DNA of 64,000 nucleotides from Zychaea mexicana (Eukaryota; Mucoromycota; Mucoromycetes; Mucorales; Lichtheimiaceae). Each line of letters begins with the position of its first letter. Within the stretch, counting starts at the first letter, position 1. This document shows, piece by piece, positions 37,070-48,914 of the stretch. Under the pieces are notes generated by a model. It was not told where the DNA came from, ran no database searches, and saw nothing but the letters and a program-made list of their open reading frames with translations. The stretch is taken from assembly GCF_025766255.1 (NCBI RefSeq), contig NW_026516751.1, positions 1 to 64,000 of the forward strand, given 5' to 3'. A program made the translations under genes and the position numbers.

Positions 37070-37673
37070 ATGAACTTGAAGACCCTGACCGCTTTGATCT
37101 TTGTTGCTTGTATTGCCGCAGTCGTCCGGGCACAAGGTAAAAAACGTTTTGATTGCGTGATCCCGCGCACGTATTAAACATTTCAACTCATCATCTCCGG
37201 TATCGTTTATCCGCCTTCTACATAGTCCCGGCCTTGTCGTCCTTGTCGTCCTTGTAAGTTGTTTCTATTCTGGTTTTGCATATACTGAGAAGGCGCACAC
37301 TATAATGACCTGATGTTATTTTAAAAGATATGAGTCTGAGGTGGCTGCCAGCCGAACTAAACTTGCCAGCTCTGCAAGCTCTGCTATGAGCCGTATCTCG
37401 TCCGAGATCCAAAGATCCAGTGAATCGGCTGCCAGTCAATCTGCCACCACTACCAACGGTGCTGGCGCTGGTACTTCAACCAATGGTAACGATAACAACG
37501 GTGCTTCCCAGACAGGCGGAAATGGTCAAGCCACTGCTGCCTCCACCGGCTCTTCCAACTCTGGCACTTCGAATGGCATGTCCGCTTTCACTGGCTTGAG
37601 CAATGTCATGGTGGTCCAAGCCGTCGCCTGGTCCGCTCTCTTTGCTGCTAGCTTTGCTGCCATGTTTATGTAA
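37070..37673 (+). CDS. Small secreted, probably GPI-anchored Ser/Thr/Gly/Asn-rich protein, 3 exons, 146 aa
   Basis: Exons are 37070-37136, 37226-37253 (only 28 nt) and 37328-37673, with GT-AG junctions in frame. The N-terminus MNLKTLTALIFVACIAAVVR is a clear signal peptide, cleaved near residues 20-22. The middle is Ser/Ala-rich (SSASSAMSRISSEIQRSS) and then Asn/Gly/Thr/Ser-rich (TNGAGAGTSTNGNDNNGA). The last 20 or so residues are hydrophobic (VAWSALFAASFAAMFM) and end without charged residues after a small-residue stretch, as in GPI-attachment signals. It is probably a cell-wall or cell-surface protein. It has no catalytic motif and no family I can name. Confidence 0.8.
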
Positions 37674-38498
37674 ATTCACGTACGAATTTTGCAGTTACTT
37701 TGTTCAAAATTATTTAATAATAAATCTTTATCTATAAATGCTTCATTGCCTTTGTCCAAATGTGCATACACTACATGCGTGTGGGTCATAAAGCACAGTG
37801 CCTCACTAGATGTATGTTACAATAAGTCATATTTTATTAGCTCGGGAGATAAATGCTCGATGAATCCAAAAAAATCCATCTCACGTATCACATGTCACAG
37901 AGAAACTTCCATGCCTTCGAGTCTTGAATTTCCATGCAAAGTGTTTGAAATCCGCTGCGCCAGTAGCAAGAAGAGGCGATGATACGGTGTACATACAGCG
38001 TACGTGCGCGTCTACAGGCATTAACCATGAACATGCTAGCTTCTTGACGATAAATCTTCTAAAATAGGGAAAAATTTACAATGAATGCTGTAAGGAAATA
38101 TATTGGCTGTAGTAATCATTAACGCAGCATCTGTCTGCTGTGATAAGGAAACACTGGTACATCTAGCTCCGGGGAGTTACGGGCATAAGAAGAGGAGACC
38201 GAGGGTAGGGGAATACGAAAGCACTTAGTTATACAGGGGTCCTTGGAGGTTTGAATGTGAGTGTGTTTTATTACACCCTGCTGACAATGACCTGCTTAGC
38301 AGTAAAGCATATAACCTTACCATAAAAGTTCCGAACCTGTCAGCTTCCAAAACGCACACATCAGTCATCTTTTCCCCTGATACGAGGCTTTCTCTCTCGA
38401 TTCCATCTCATTTCTTTTACTTGCTATTCTTCTTTCTCATCAAACACTACGACTTTCGAAACAAGGAGGTAGAGCAGCAAAAAGCAGAAAAGCGAACC
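37674..38498. other. Spacer between the secreted-protein and CDF genes
   Basis: About 800 bases with no supported gene. An AT-rich start contains aataaatc at 37719, a possible polyadenylation site of the upstream gene. The last 150 bases are pyrimidine-rich and probably the CDF promoter. Confidence 0.45.
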
Positions 38499-40477
38499 AT
38501 GTCTATGCCAATATCCATGTCTTCCCCTGTTTCCACCACTGAAACGGTGGAAAGCAGTTGCAGGTCTTTCCGGAGCCGTCGATCGCTACGATCGCTAGCT
38601 AGCTCTGCTATCCCACCTCCTGTTCATTTCAGCTCATTACGTATTCCTGACGATCACTTACAAGCTATTAAGAATAAGCGAGTTCGCCAGTTTTACCAAG
38701 TAGGGGAATTTTCTCCTTTTTTTACTCGTGATTGTGCTTTGGTTGTCTCTTTGAATCATACTGGAAAGCACTCACAATTTCCATCTCCTTAGCATCAAAA
38801 TGACATGATTGAGCGGTTCATGGAGGTGGACGACGTAGTGGAAGCATTAAAACGTGGAGAACAGCCAAACGAGTATCAGCAACGTCAGCAGGAAGAAGCA
38901 GTAGAAGAAGAAGAAGAAGGACAGCAACAATATGACGCAACGCCAATTAACAACAACAAGTTTAACAGGAAACCTTCGCAGAATTCACTATTGGAAGATG
39001 AAGAGGCGATGATAACCCAGCCATTAATTGAGCGTACCAATAGTCCTGGCAACTACAAGTCTAAAAAGGGCTCCCCAAGTTGGTTAATTCATTTGGCGAT
39101 CAATCTCTCCTTTGTTGCCAACTTTGTCCTCTTTGGAAGCAAGGTTGTGCTGGCTATCTTTACTGGCTCGATGGCAATCTTGGCATCGGCTTTCGAGAGC
39201 TTTCTGGATTTGCTCAGTAACGCTATCATCTTTGTCACCATAAGAATCATGCGCAAGCAAGATTACTACAAGTACCCTGTTGGAAAGGTACAAAGTACAA
39301 GAGCCAAACTTGTTTCATATTTAAGATTTTAAATGTTTGGGATGCAGAGACAGTGTATTTCTTTAAGTAGACAGATTGTGTATGCGTATAACACTCACTC
39401 TGTAAAACTTGGCGCAATCTATATTCTTAGTCACGCATGGAACCTCTTGGCATCATCGTCTTTGCCGTTGTTATTACCACATCTTTTTCGCAAGTCTTAT
39501 TAACATCTGTTCAACGATTAACGGATCCTGAAAAGAGTGCCGAGCCAATTGATTTGAGTATCATTGGTATTGCTGTCCTTGTTGCAAACATTGTGATCAA
39601 GGGTGTTTTGTGGCTGTGGTGTTGGTCAATCAAGGACAGTTCGAGCGTTCAAGCACTCGCGCAAGATCACGAAAATGACGTTGTTTTCAATATCGCTAGT
39701 ACCATTTTCCCGGTTGTCGGTAGGGTTATGAACTGTTTTTTCTACTTTTTTCAGTATAAGTATCACTAATAATGAGGGTGATATTTTGGTATATATATAA
39801 TTAGCTGTTTGGGCTAAATTGCCTTGGTTGGATCCAGTCGGTGCTATTCTGTTATCCATTTATATCATATATGAGTGGATGGTACTTTTGCTAGGTAAGA
39901 GTCCGCTATGTCTATTTAATGAAATTTTGCTCGTTAGTCTATGAAAAGCTTATTAATTACAATTTAAATGGATATCCAGGCAACATCCAACGATTAACAG
40001 GCCATGCTGCCAGCACGGATGACTTGAAGCAGCTAACCTACATGGCTTATAGATTCTCATCAAAGATTGTCGCTGTCGATACGGTAACATCCAACTTTTT
40101 CCCCTTTGATTATCGTTGGATAAGAGAGGAGAGGAAAGGCGAGGAGATGAGATAGGTGAGGATCACATTTAGGTCTCAAAAACAAAAATGTTATTGTTGT
40201 GTATAGGTTCGAGCATACTATGTCGGAGACCGGCTTTTGGTCGAAGTCGACATTATCTTACCACCAGACTGCCCCTTGCGTGAGGCGCATGATGTTGGAG
40301 AGGCTTTGCAAGATGCATTGGAAATGATGAGCAACGTAGAAAGAGCCTTTGTTCATCTCGATTATACTGCTATGCATGAAATTGAGCATCGGTGAGTGAG
40401 CGTGTACACGCTGTTAGACATTAAAAACTTATCTTTATCAATGTTTAAATAGGAAATGTGCAACACATATGCCATAG
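38499..40477 (+). CDS. Cation diffusion facilitator, Mn/Fe-type, 7 exons, 462 aa
   Basis: This is a membrane proton/divalent-metal antiporter that moves Mn2+ or a similar ion out of the cytosol. Exons are 38499-38699, 38793-39287, 39431-39719, 39805-39894, 39980-40083, 40207-40391 and 40453-40477, in frame. The last exon codes for only seven residues (KCATHMP). The cytosolic N-terminus is acidic and Gln/Glu-rich. Membrane segments begin at LIHLAINLSFVANFVLFGSK. The first metal motif reads ESFLDLLSNAI, where Mn-type members usually have DxxxD. The second is canonical DHENDVVFN. YYKYPVGKSRMEPLG and WLDPVGAILLSIYI are family signatures. The C-terminal cytosolic domain (VRAYYVGDRLLVEVDIILP) ends with VHLDYTAMHEIEHR. 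The organelle is not predictable. Confidence 0.9.
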
Positions 40478-41127
40478 TTAAATGTATGACCCTCGCTTCA
40501 ATCGTTGGCGCCGGCGACGGAGCAGCAGATATTTATTAAGGCATTGCAAACTCATCCATAGAAAATTATTTGTAGCCACACTAAATTGAAGGCATAATTT
40601 ACTTTTCTCTTCTTCTCTTAATCTTTTATACATGTGTGCTATTTTACCCATCGAATTATATATATTCTCACTTATTTACGTTTACATAGTGAGTAGTGGC
40701 ATAAAAGAATGGTTGTTCACTTATTGCTGCGTTGTTGATTGATTACGACTGCACAAGAGGAACCTAAAAGTGGATGCTGCATGCGCGCCTCTCACTCTCT
40801 TTCTGAAGCTTTCGACTACGGATGTTGCCAAGGAGATGAAAATTTATTCTCATGGTGACTGTCATCATGGCGCCCGGGTCTCAAAGTAAGAATATGTTTG
40901 CTAATATCCCGGAATACGGGTCTTGGCATCAATGCGCAGGAATCTGAAATGAAGAGCGCACGTTTTTCGTTTCTTCGTTCGCTCGCTTTCTTTGAGCGGA
41001 GTTTTACCAAATTGAGGTCAGAGTTGAACTGAGAGGTCAGTTGAAACACTATATAACAAATTCGCTCCGTAGCCAGAAGTGCTTCTTCACTTCTTTCCGT
41101 TTTTTGAACTCATATCACTCCCCAAAA
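40478..41127. other. Spacer between CDF and SAC6
   Basis: This spacer is 650 bases with no gene. It includes the SAC6 promoter, with a TATA-like ctatataac at 41049-41057 about 75 bp before the start. The ctctcactctctttctgaag stretch near 40790 is pyrimidine-rich. Confidence 0.45.
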
Positions 41128-43747
41128 ATGCCCATGCTCAACGCATTTACTCTACAGAAAAAATATCCTGCGTTACAGGTTAACGACATTAATTCCTTGA
41201 TTGACCAGTTCAAGTAAGTTCTTTCCCCTATACCTCCACACGATGAAGTTTCCTGCGGAGAAAAAGAGGGAGAAGCGCGTCTTTATATATATCAAAGCGC
41301 ATAGGTGTGTAGAGCTTCGGTTTATTAAATAAGAAATGTCTGCTTGCATTATGTGTTTTATAGTGCTTGCGATTTAGACGGTGATGGTTATTTGGACCAA
41401 AGTGAAATTCAGCAAGCTTGCAAGGACACTGGTTACAGTGATAACTATGACGAAATCCGTGCTACTCTGAAGCAAGTCAGCACAAGTGCAACTAGCAAAA
41501 TCGATACTGAAGAGTTTGTCGAGGTAATGTATCAAAAGGAAGTTATACTCGAGCGGGGGTCTGTGCGCGCAACTTTGAAAGGAGGAGCATCATGCATATT
41601 ATGTGAGAAAACAAAAAAGGCGGGAAGCACTTGGTGAAAATTAGGGGGCTACCATGACAAGAGGTGTGCGTTGGGGAAGAAGACGGAAAGATGCGAAGCA
41701 GAGTTCGGTGTTTCAAGCGGCTGACGTTTTTTCTTTCTCTTGGCAACCCACTGTATGTAGCTCGCTGCAAAGCTCAAGGAAGGCCGTAACAAGGGCGCTT
41801 TCGATGTGCATCAACACAAGATCAAAGTACACGGCTCCAACGCTAGCACAACCCATACAATCAACGAAGATGAACGAACCGAATTTACTCGCCATATCAA
41901 CAGCGTCATGGCTGGGGATGCTCATATTGGACACCGCCTGCCAATCCCGACCAACACAATGCAGCTGTTTGACGAGTGCAGGGGTATGTTTCGTGGAGAT
42001 TAACTTGAATATGGATATAGGACAGAGAAGAAGGACGAGACTGACAACATGGGCATTAGATGGTTTGATTCTGTCCAAGCTTATCAACGATGCTGTGCCG
42101 GATACAATTGATGAGCGTGTATTGAACGCATCAAAGAAGATCAACAATTTCCAAATGGTCGAAAACAACAACATTGTCATCAATTCGGCCAAGGCTATCG
42201 GCTGTTCAGTCGTCAACATTGGCCCTACGGATATCATTGAAGGTCGTGAGCATTTGATTCTCGGCTTGATTTGGCAGATCATCAAACGTGGTCTGCTCAG
42301 CAAAATCGATATCAAGCTTCACCCCGAATTATATCGCTTGCTCGAGGAAGACGAGACACTGGACGAGTTCTTGAAGCTTCCCCCTGATCAGATTCTGCTC
42401 CGCTGGTTCAACTACCATTTGAAGGCTGCCAACTGGGACCGAAGGTGAGATTAGTTGGCTCTGTAGGAAACATTTGAGCCTTTTACTGATGCTTAAAAAA
42501 CTTGTTTGTGGTTAGGGTCAAGAACTTTAGCAAGGATGTCGCCGATGGTGAGAACTATACGATCCTGTTGAATCAGCTCAAGCCTGAGTCGTGCTCGCGT
42601 GCACCTTTGCAAGAGCGAGATTTGCTGCGCCGTGCTGAAATGGTCCTTGACAATGCCGAAGCCATTGGATGTCGCAAATACTTGACTCCTACTGCATTAG
42701 TGGCTGGTAACCCTAAGCTGAACTTGGCCTTTGTTGCCCACTTGTTCAACACCCACCCTGGTCTGGACCCATTGACCGAAGAAGAAGCACCTGAGATTGA
42801 GCCATTCGATGCTGAAGGCGAGCGTGAAGCCCGTATGTTCACCTTGTGGTTGAACAGCTTAAATGTCGAGCCCGGTGTTTACAACTTGTTTGAGGATCTC
42901 AAGGATGGTTTGGTCTTGTTGCAGGCATTCGACAAAATTGTGCCTGGTATTGTCAACTGGCGCATGGTCGGCAAGAAACAGCCCTTGTCTCGATTCAAGA
43001 TGATTGAAAATACCAACTATGCTGTCCACTTGGGTCAAGAGCGACGGTTCTCGTTGGTCGGCATTCAGGGTGCGGATATTGTGGATGGTACCAAGACCTT
43101 GACATTGGGTTTGGTCTGGCAGTTGATGCGTGAAAACATTGTCTTTACGCTGCAGTCGCTCAGCAAGGGTGGCCGCCCTGTCACTGATCAAGATATGGTT
43201 CGTTGGGCCAACGAGATGGCACAACGCGGTGGCAAGCAAAGTCGCATGCAGTCGTTCCGCGATCCTTCCCTGCGTACGGGTGTATTCTTCCTCGATGTTC
43301 TCAATGGTCTTAAGCCTGGCTATGTCGATTATGCTCTAGTAACACCTGGTCGAACTGGTAAGCTTTTGCCTGAAAATAATACCTTGTTTTGTTTGCATTT
43401 ACTAAACCTACTTACGTTTTAAATAGATGAGGATGCTTTCAATAACGCCAAGTTGGCCATTTCTATTGCTCGTAAGATCGGCGCTACCATTTTCTTGGTG
43501 CCCGAGGATATCGTAAGTCTCAATCTTTTCTTCCTTGAACTTTCTCGGGGTGTAAAAGTTTCATCATTACTAACCATCGGTTTTTCGCTCGGTTTACAGG
43601 TGGAAGTTCGAAGCAAGATGGTAAGTTACTCTACAGTCCACACAGTCTACTGCACGTTTCTGTATACTAATTCTTATCTTGCTTAATGCGTAGAATTTAA
43701 CATTTATTGGCTCACTGATGTGCTGCCAACGCCAACAAGGACTTTAA
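41128..43747 (+). CDS. SAC6: Fimbrin/plastin, actin-bundling protein, 8 exons, 618 aa
   Basis: This protein cross-links actin filaments in cortical patches and cables. Exons are 41128-41213, 41364-41523, 41761-41983, 42060-42444, 42516-43357, 43427-43512, 43600-43620 (21 nt) and 43694-43747, and all phases match. An N-terminal EF-hand pair is visible, with a canonical loop DLDGDGYLDQSE. Four calponin-homology domains follow: LFDECRDGLILSKLINDAVP and NNIVINSAKAIGCSVVNIGP (first), LLRWFNYHLKAANW (second), ARMFTLWLNSLNVEPGVYNL with LFEDLKDGLVLLQAFDKIVP (third), and VRWANEMAQRGGK with RTGVFFLDVLNGLKPGYVDY (fourth). It ends VPEDIVEVRSKMNLTFIGSL, then a short Cys/Gln-rich tail. Length and order match fungal fimbrins. 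Confidence 0.96.
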
Positions 43748-44819
43748 GGAGCATGACAATCTCAGCCCCGCCATATACATACAACATATCTTTTATCGCA
43801 GCATGCATGTAATATCTGTATAAGAAAGTTTATTCTGGTTAAAGTAGAATGGAATTCCAAAATATATGCTATATATGAAACACCATTGGATCTTTTGGCT
43901 GAAGGACCGCGGGTTGTGTATGCTGCAGGCAAGTGATGTGAACGTAGCTTAGCTATGTCGAGTGTTCAATGGTAACCGAAAAAATCCAATGTTGATGACC
44001 GTATGTTCGAGTCAGAAGAGTGTTGTCTGGTAGTTGTAACTCTATGATCAAGGTCATACTGTGCTTGGCGAGTACAGCTGGTTATTGTTCTCCGTTGGCG
44101 CTTTGTTGACAGCACACTCTGTACAGACAACTCAGTTCAAAAAGCAGTTATAAAGATGGAAATCCCTGTAGTGAATGATAGATACATACACAGCTTCTGC
44201 TTTTGTATCTTAGTAAGATTTGTTATCCACTGTGTGTACACATTCGCAGCAATTGTACGAACTTTATGCTTATTAAATTGGTTGCCACTACTTGCAGTCG
44301 TTTCACTGGCATCTTTTACCTTTATTTCTTAGAGCAATGATAGCGTGGGATATTCACTAAAGTCCTAAGAGCACAGCGAGCATATATACACTAATATCGT
44401 AGTCTTTCGCGACTTGATACATTTCTCTACCTCACCCAAGTGTACGTTTATCTTGTTTTTGTTTACATTTTATTGTAATACTATAAATGCAAATCGAGTT
44501 TTTTCATTTGATAGTCTATCAACCAAAGTACCACAATTCAGATCTGTAAATAATAAGAGCGGCCCGCTTTCATATTTAGTAGCTAGCACCTCAGACCAAC
44601 TGTCTCAAAAAAGTTAAAAACGGTTTTTACAATGCTGCACGTAAGGAAGAAGTTCTGGCTGTCAGAATGGAACTTTTGATTTTTTATCGTGACACAGGGG
44701 CCTCCGTTGTTCGCCAATTTTAGCAGTGGGACTGCCTCAGGTAGGACGGCAACCGCGCATATTTTTCTTCTCCCTCATTTTTTAGGGCCTTTCCCTGTTA
44801 CCTTACCACATAAACACCA
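43748..44819. other. Spacer between SAC6 and the HMG-box gene
   Basis: About 1.07 kb, AT-rich, same-strand neighbours on both sides. There is no supported gene. A 68-codon frame at 44414-44617 has no recognisable content. Confidence 0.45.
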
Positions 44820-45741
44820 ATGAACGCACTGGCTAAAATCGCCCAATTTAGCGTTGGCCTTCAACAACGCGCCTATGTTTCCGTCAAGTTCATGCGTCCC
44901 AAGAAGTTCAACAGCAGTATGTTTACCTTGTTGACTACTATTTTTTTTGCCACGTTCCATCCAACATTAAATATAAAAATACGCGCGTTTATTTGGTTTT
45001 AATGAATCTTTTCTTTAAACATTTTCTTTCAACAACTAGTTCTTGAACATGTACCACCACGCCCTCGTTCTGGGTGGCAGATCTACATTCGTGAGCACAT
45101 GAAGGATTACAGTCCGGAATCTGGCAAGATCAATGTTGCTCAGGCCACCAAGGAACTTTCCACTAAATGGCGTGTTATGTCAGAGACTGATAAGCAGGTA
45201 TATATCACGTCTTTCAACAAACAGCATCGGAATTTTAATATCTACTAATTCTATGTGGGAATGCAGAAATACGTGGACATGTACAAAAAGGAAACCGCAG
45301 CCCATTTTGAAGCCTACGAAAAGGCAATGCAAACCGCTACGCCTCAGCAAATTTATCATGAAAATCTGTTGCGTAAAAAGTTCAAGTTGAAAGTATTGCC
45401 AGATCCCCATGCTCCTAAACGTCCTCCTATGAACGGTTACATGTACTATTTGAAAGAAAGGCGCAACGATCCCTCGTTCATGAAAATGCCGTTGATGGAA
45501 CAGGCTGGTCAGGCCTCGAAAGAATACAAGGTGCTTTCTGACAACGATAAAAAGGTTTGTCCGCAATATGAAAAGCAATTGGAAATCTTCTTTCAACATG
45601 TGTCTATATCCGAAAGATGTTTTAATTATTTATGAAAATCGTACACATATGTAGGGTTATGTGGATACGGCCAAGAAAGCGTTGGACAAGTATCATGCAG
45701 AAAAAAAGGATTATCTTGCTCGTATGACTCAAAGCCAATAA
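44820..45741 (+). CDS. Two-HMG-box mitochondrial DNA-packaging protein (Abf2/TFAM-like), 4 exons, 209 aa
   Basis: This is probably the protein that bends and compacts mitochondrial DNA. Exons are 44820-44916, 45040-45197, 45267-45554 and 45655-45741, in frame. The first 30 or so residues (MNALAKIAQFSVGLQQRAYV) lack acids and are rich in Arg/Lys/Gln/Ser, like a mitochondrial targeting peptide. HMG box 1 covers about 35-100: PPRPRSGWQIYIREHMKDYS, then ATKELSTKWRVMSETDKQKY. HMG box 2 covers about 135-205: DPHAPKRPPMNGYMYYLKER, then EQAGQASKEYKVLSDNDKKG and a basic tail. The two-box, about 200-residue layout fits yeast Abf2 and animal TFAM. A nuclear HMG protein is less likely because of the N-terminus. 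Confidence 0.87.
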
Positions 45742-47471
45742 AGGAAATGGACACAAAACCACAATTACTAACAGATACGAGGTCCGAACTGTCTTCTCGC
45801 TTCATTTATAACATGTGTTGATCTTGTTTGTTTGGGTAGTTTCGTACAGTGATTAGCATCAATAATCATGATGATCGATTGCGGTGTGGTATTAAGCATT
45901 TACACAAGTCAACGATATCCCTTATTGTAACCCTTCGAGTACTTTTAATCACGGCGGGAATGTAAAACTGTCATAGATTCACGCTTAAGATGGATAAGGT
46001 ACTAGAAGCGTGCCCATAACTCGTGTTGAAAAGGAAGGATATCGTCGATCGCTTTGAACTTTGGAAGGAAAACATAAGGCCAGTTTAAACTTATTGTGGC
46101 CTGTGTACCTTGCAGCTGATCAGTTTAAACTACCAGCCGTTTGTATAACCGTTTTGACTGTATCTTAGCGAAAAGATCAAAAGATAAAGTACTTGTACTT
46201 TAGATGAGTATATGTCTCATCTTGGTACTAGTTTTTTAAGAGTCATACAAAGACTTGCTGCAGTAGTTGTTACAATATATCCTCTAATCCGTATCATCAT
46301 GTGCATACACATTGCAGTCCTTTCCCTTGACAACAACAGCCCCCATAAACACGTTAGATACTTCAACCAATGCTTACCTATCTTTCATTGACCAAAAGCA
46401 GTATGCGTGCCTCTGTGTGACATTTCGAACAATACACAGTGTAAGCCATTGCCTTTGTCTTTTCCTAGCATGTATAGCCTATCAATGAAAATAATGTTCT
46501 TTTTCCTTTACCAAAGTAGCTCGCAGCTGGATATGGACTCATTGTTTTCATGAGAATGAATCAGTCTGTCATTGTAAATTTTTTTTCTTCCTGATGCAGT
46601 CAAAGAAAGACAAAAGCGTAAGGAATTAATGAAGTAGATATGGTTTATTGTAATGCGATAGCTACCTGCAGGTCACGATGCAAAGGAGATTGGAGCATCA
46701 AGGTACTTTTTTATCTGAGCCTTTTTCGCACTTTGGATGGCTTACTGCGATTTTAAGTATACACGATTTACCATCATATATATGACCTATTATTTTTCTT
46801 TGCAAGATGCCAAACGTTTTATGTACCACCTGCTACATGTATTGGTGGTTGTCGCTGTCGTTGTCACTTGCTGTTAATTTACTACTCTTCTTCTTCCTTT
46901 GTACATTATTTCCGCTGGTATTCCTACAATAGCTTTTCGTCAAGATAATTCCAGCTGAGCCTGTAAGAACACGTTGATGAACCGCCTTCTGTATGCTTGA
47001 GATGCTATAGCGATTTTATAAGTGTACAAAAGAGGGATGAATTAACGCACGAATACCTGCAGGTTTTCTAGTTTCGAACTTTTGAGATTATTGCACATGT
47101 TAAAAATTCGTTTTGCATGACGATTTCCTTTGTATTGATTTCCATGCAAGTGCATGAGGCGTATCAACATTTATTACTTCATTGTTTATATTTCATACAC
47201 TTCTTTGATGACAGTCATCAATGTTAGTATTAGTGACTATTTATTTGAATACATGGCTACATTGGCGCTTATTATATTATTTTTCTAATAAAGACGATGC
47301 TTGATCATTTTATTTTTATTGATACTACTACTACTGCCTGTCCATGTCACTTCTGGTGGTATTGTTGGAGTTTGTGTTGTCTAAAGTTTGAGTGGGATAT
47401 ATAATTATATATCAGGCTACTGCTGTTTTATAAGATTGTGTTTTCGTCTTCCTTTGAACTGGTAAAATACG
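45742..47471. other. Convergent spacer, HMG gene / unknown protein
   Basis: 1.7 kb, AT-rich, with no supported gene. The palindrome agtttaaact occurs twice, at 46082-46091 and 46122-46131, exactly 40 bp apart. Scattered simple repeats are otherwise all I see. Confidence 0.45.
46081..46131. repeat. Two copies of cagtttaaact, 40 bp apart
   Basis: The 11-mer cagtttaaact starts at 46081 and again at 46121, and its last ten bases are a perfect palindrome. Two helical turns are about 21 bp, so 40 bp is close to four turns. That would place both sites on one DNA face. It could be a paired binding site, or chance in AT-rich DNA. Confidence 0.5.
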
Positions 47472-48800
47472 TTAGTGTTGTGCTAACACCTTACCTCGAT
47501 TGTTGTTTCTTTGGCTTATATTGATTTGAAATTGATTTTCAAGAGCACTCAAAATGTTTGAATGAGTCACTGTAAACTCATGCCAGTCATTTGGAACTTT
47601 GTAAACATGACATGACATCCAGAAGGGCGCGTCTGTAGTATTGTCATCATTGTGATAGAGTGGGTGTATCTCGTTGTTTGTGTGCCATTCTGCTTCAGCC
47701 ATTATGATTGGTCGCTCTCGTTGAGTATCTTCCATCTCGTAATATTGATAGATTACATGATATACTTTGTCGTTTTCCGGTATCGTCGTCTGGACTGCCG
47801 TTCTGCTACCACTGGGTTCATCATGATCCGATTGCGATTGTTTCGATGATGATGATGGTCTCCTGCATTGGCGTTTAAGTGATCTTTCCCCGGCTTCTTT
47901 AATTTCGGTACTATCATTGTCGTTGATGTTGCTGCTATTGTCACCACTAGTTTCAGCAATTTCTATAGAACCAGATGCTGTTTTTGTAGTAGGATGACCT
48001 GTCGTCGTTTCTTGTCTTTGATCCGATTCACTTTCATTCCCTTCTTCGTTTTCTCTTTCCCGTTTGCTGTTTTCCGGCACCTGCTGATGTTCTTCTTCTT
48101 CCTGCTGCTGTTGCTCCGGGTACGCAAAGTGTTGGCTTTGTTGAATAATGTCAATTTTATTATCGAGTGGACCACCAGGAGGAATAAACGCAGAACCATG
48201 AGTAGTAATAGCTGCTAAACGGGCATCGTGCTGAAGATCAGCATTGGGCGCGGGGGCAAGTTGCCCCGGTTGGTTGTCAGGTCCTTGATCTTCGTCACCT
48301 GATCTTGGAATTAAAATATCATCGCTAACAATATCAGAAGCTGAAGTATACACCGTAAACATAGTATTCGATGAATATGTTGTTTGTGAGTCAGTGGTGC
48401 TGCTACTGCTATAAGGCTGATGAGATAATGTACTATTGGTTGATGAGACTAGATAAGAGAAGAATTTTATCAATTGCTTATGAAAGGAATATATTATGCA
48501 TTTTGTTTCGTTTCCTTGTGCTATATATAAAGAATATGCGTAGCTACCTGAGCTAACAGGCGTATTTGGTAGTGTAGTGCTATTGTAGCTGGGTTCAGTG
48601 AACGTGCTAGCGAGTATCATGCTAGGCGTAACGGGATGGCGAGGTTGCTGAACTGGCACGGCGTGCGTCTCACCCAATGTTTCCTTATCACTGTTGCTGT
48701 TCGGTTGAGCAGGTGTATCATCATCTTCGAAAAGTGGTGGGGGACCGTCTCTATAAAGGATCTTTCCTACTGGTCGCGCGGGGTGTTGTTGAAAAACCAT
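47472..48800 (-). CDS. Unrecognised low-complexity protein, probably 2 exons, about 409 aa
   Basis: I do not recognise this gene. From the preferred start (48800, MVFQQHPARPVGKILYRDGP) exon 1 runs to 48548 and exon 2 from 48448 to 47472. The 99-nt intron is in frame and lacks a stop, so retention would add 33 hydrophobic residues unlike the rest. The middle is Ser/Thr/Gln/Asp/Glu-rich and probably disordered (QQQQEEEEHQQVPENSKRER, then NSKRERENEEGNESES and a basic RSLKRQCRR). The final 110 or so residues look folded: DKVYHVIYQYYEMEDTQRER, then APFWMSCHVYKVPNDWHEFT and SNILSALENQFQINISQ. That aromatic-rich C-terminal domain is the part to search. A start at 48914 would add 38 residues. A nuclear role is only a guess. 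Confidence 0.6.
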   Translation of the reverse strand: MVFQQHPARPVGKILYRDGPPPLFEDDDTPAQPNSNSDKETLGETHAVPVQQPRHPVTPSMILASTFTEPSYNSTTLPNTPVSSGSYAYSLYIAQGNETKCIIYSFHKQLIKFFSYLVSSTNSTLSHQPYSSSSTTDSQTTYSSNTMFTVYTSASDIVSDDILIPRSGDEDQGPDNQPGQLAPAPNADLQHDARLAAITTHGSAFIPPGGPLDNKIDIIQQSQHFAYPEQQQQEEEEHQQVPENSKRERENEEGNESESDQRQETTTGHPTTKTASGSIEIAETSGDNSSNINDNDSTEIKEAGERSLKRQCRRPSSSSKQSQSDHDEPSGSRTAVQTTIPENDKVYHVIYQYYEMEDTQRERPIIMAEAEWHTNNEIHPLYHNDDNTTDAPFWMSCHVYKVPNDWHEFTVTHSNILSALENQFQINISQRNNNRGKVLAQH

Positions 48801-48914
48801 GCTACTTATGATTAAGTATATATTTGCCACTATATAACACCAAAATTCAACACTAAATATATCATTTGCAAATACTGACGGCTTGGAGGAGATCCTATAC
48901 ACTTGTGATTTCAT

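Noticed and set aside
47459..47494. Possible extra 3' intron in the unknown low-complexity gene (donor gtaagg)
   Set aside because: The nearest acceptor would give a 36-nt intron, shorter than any other in the window.
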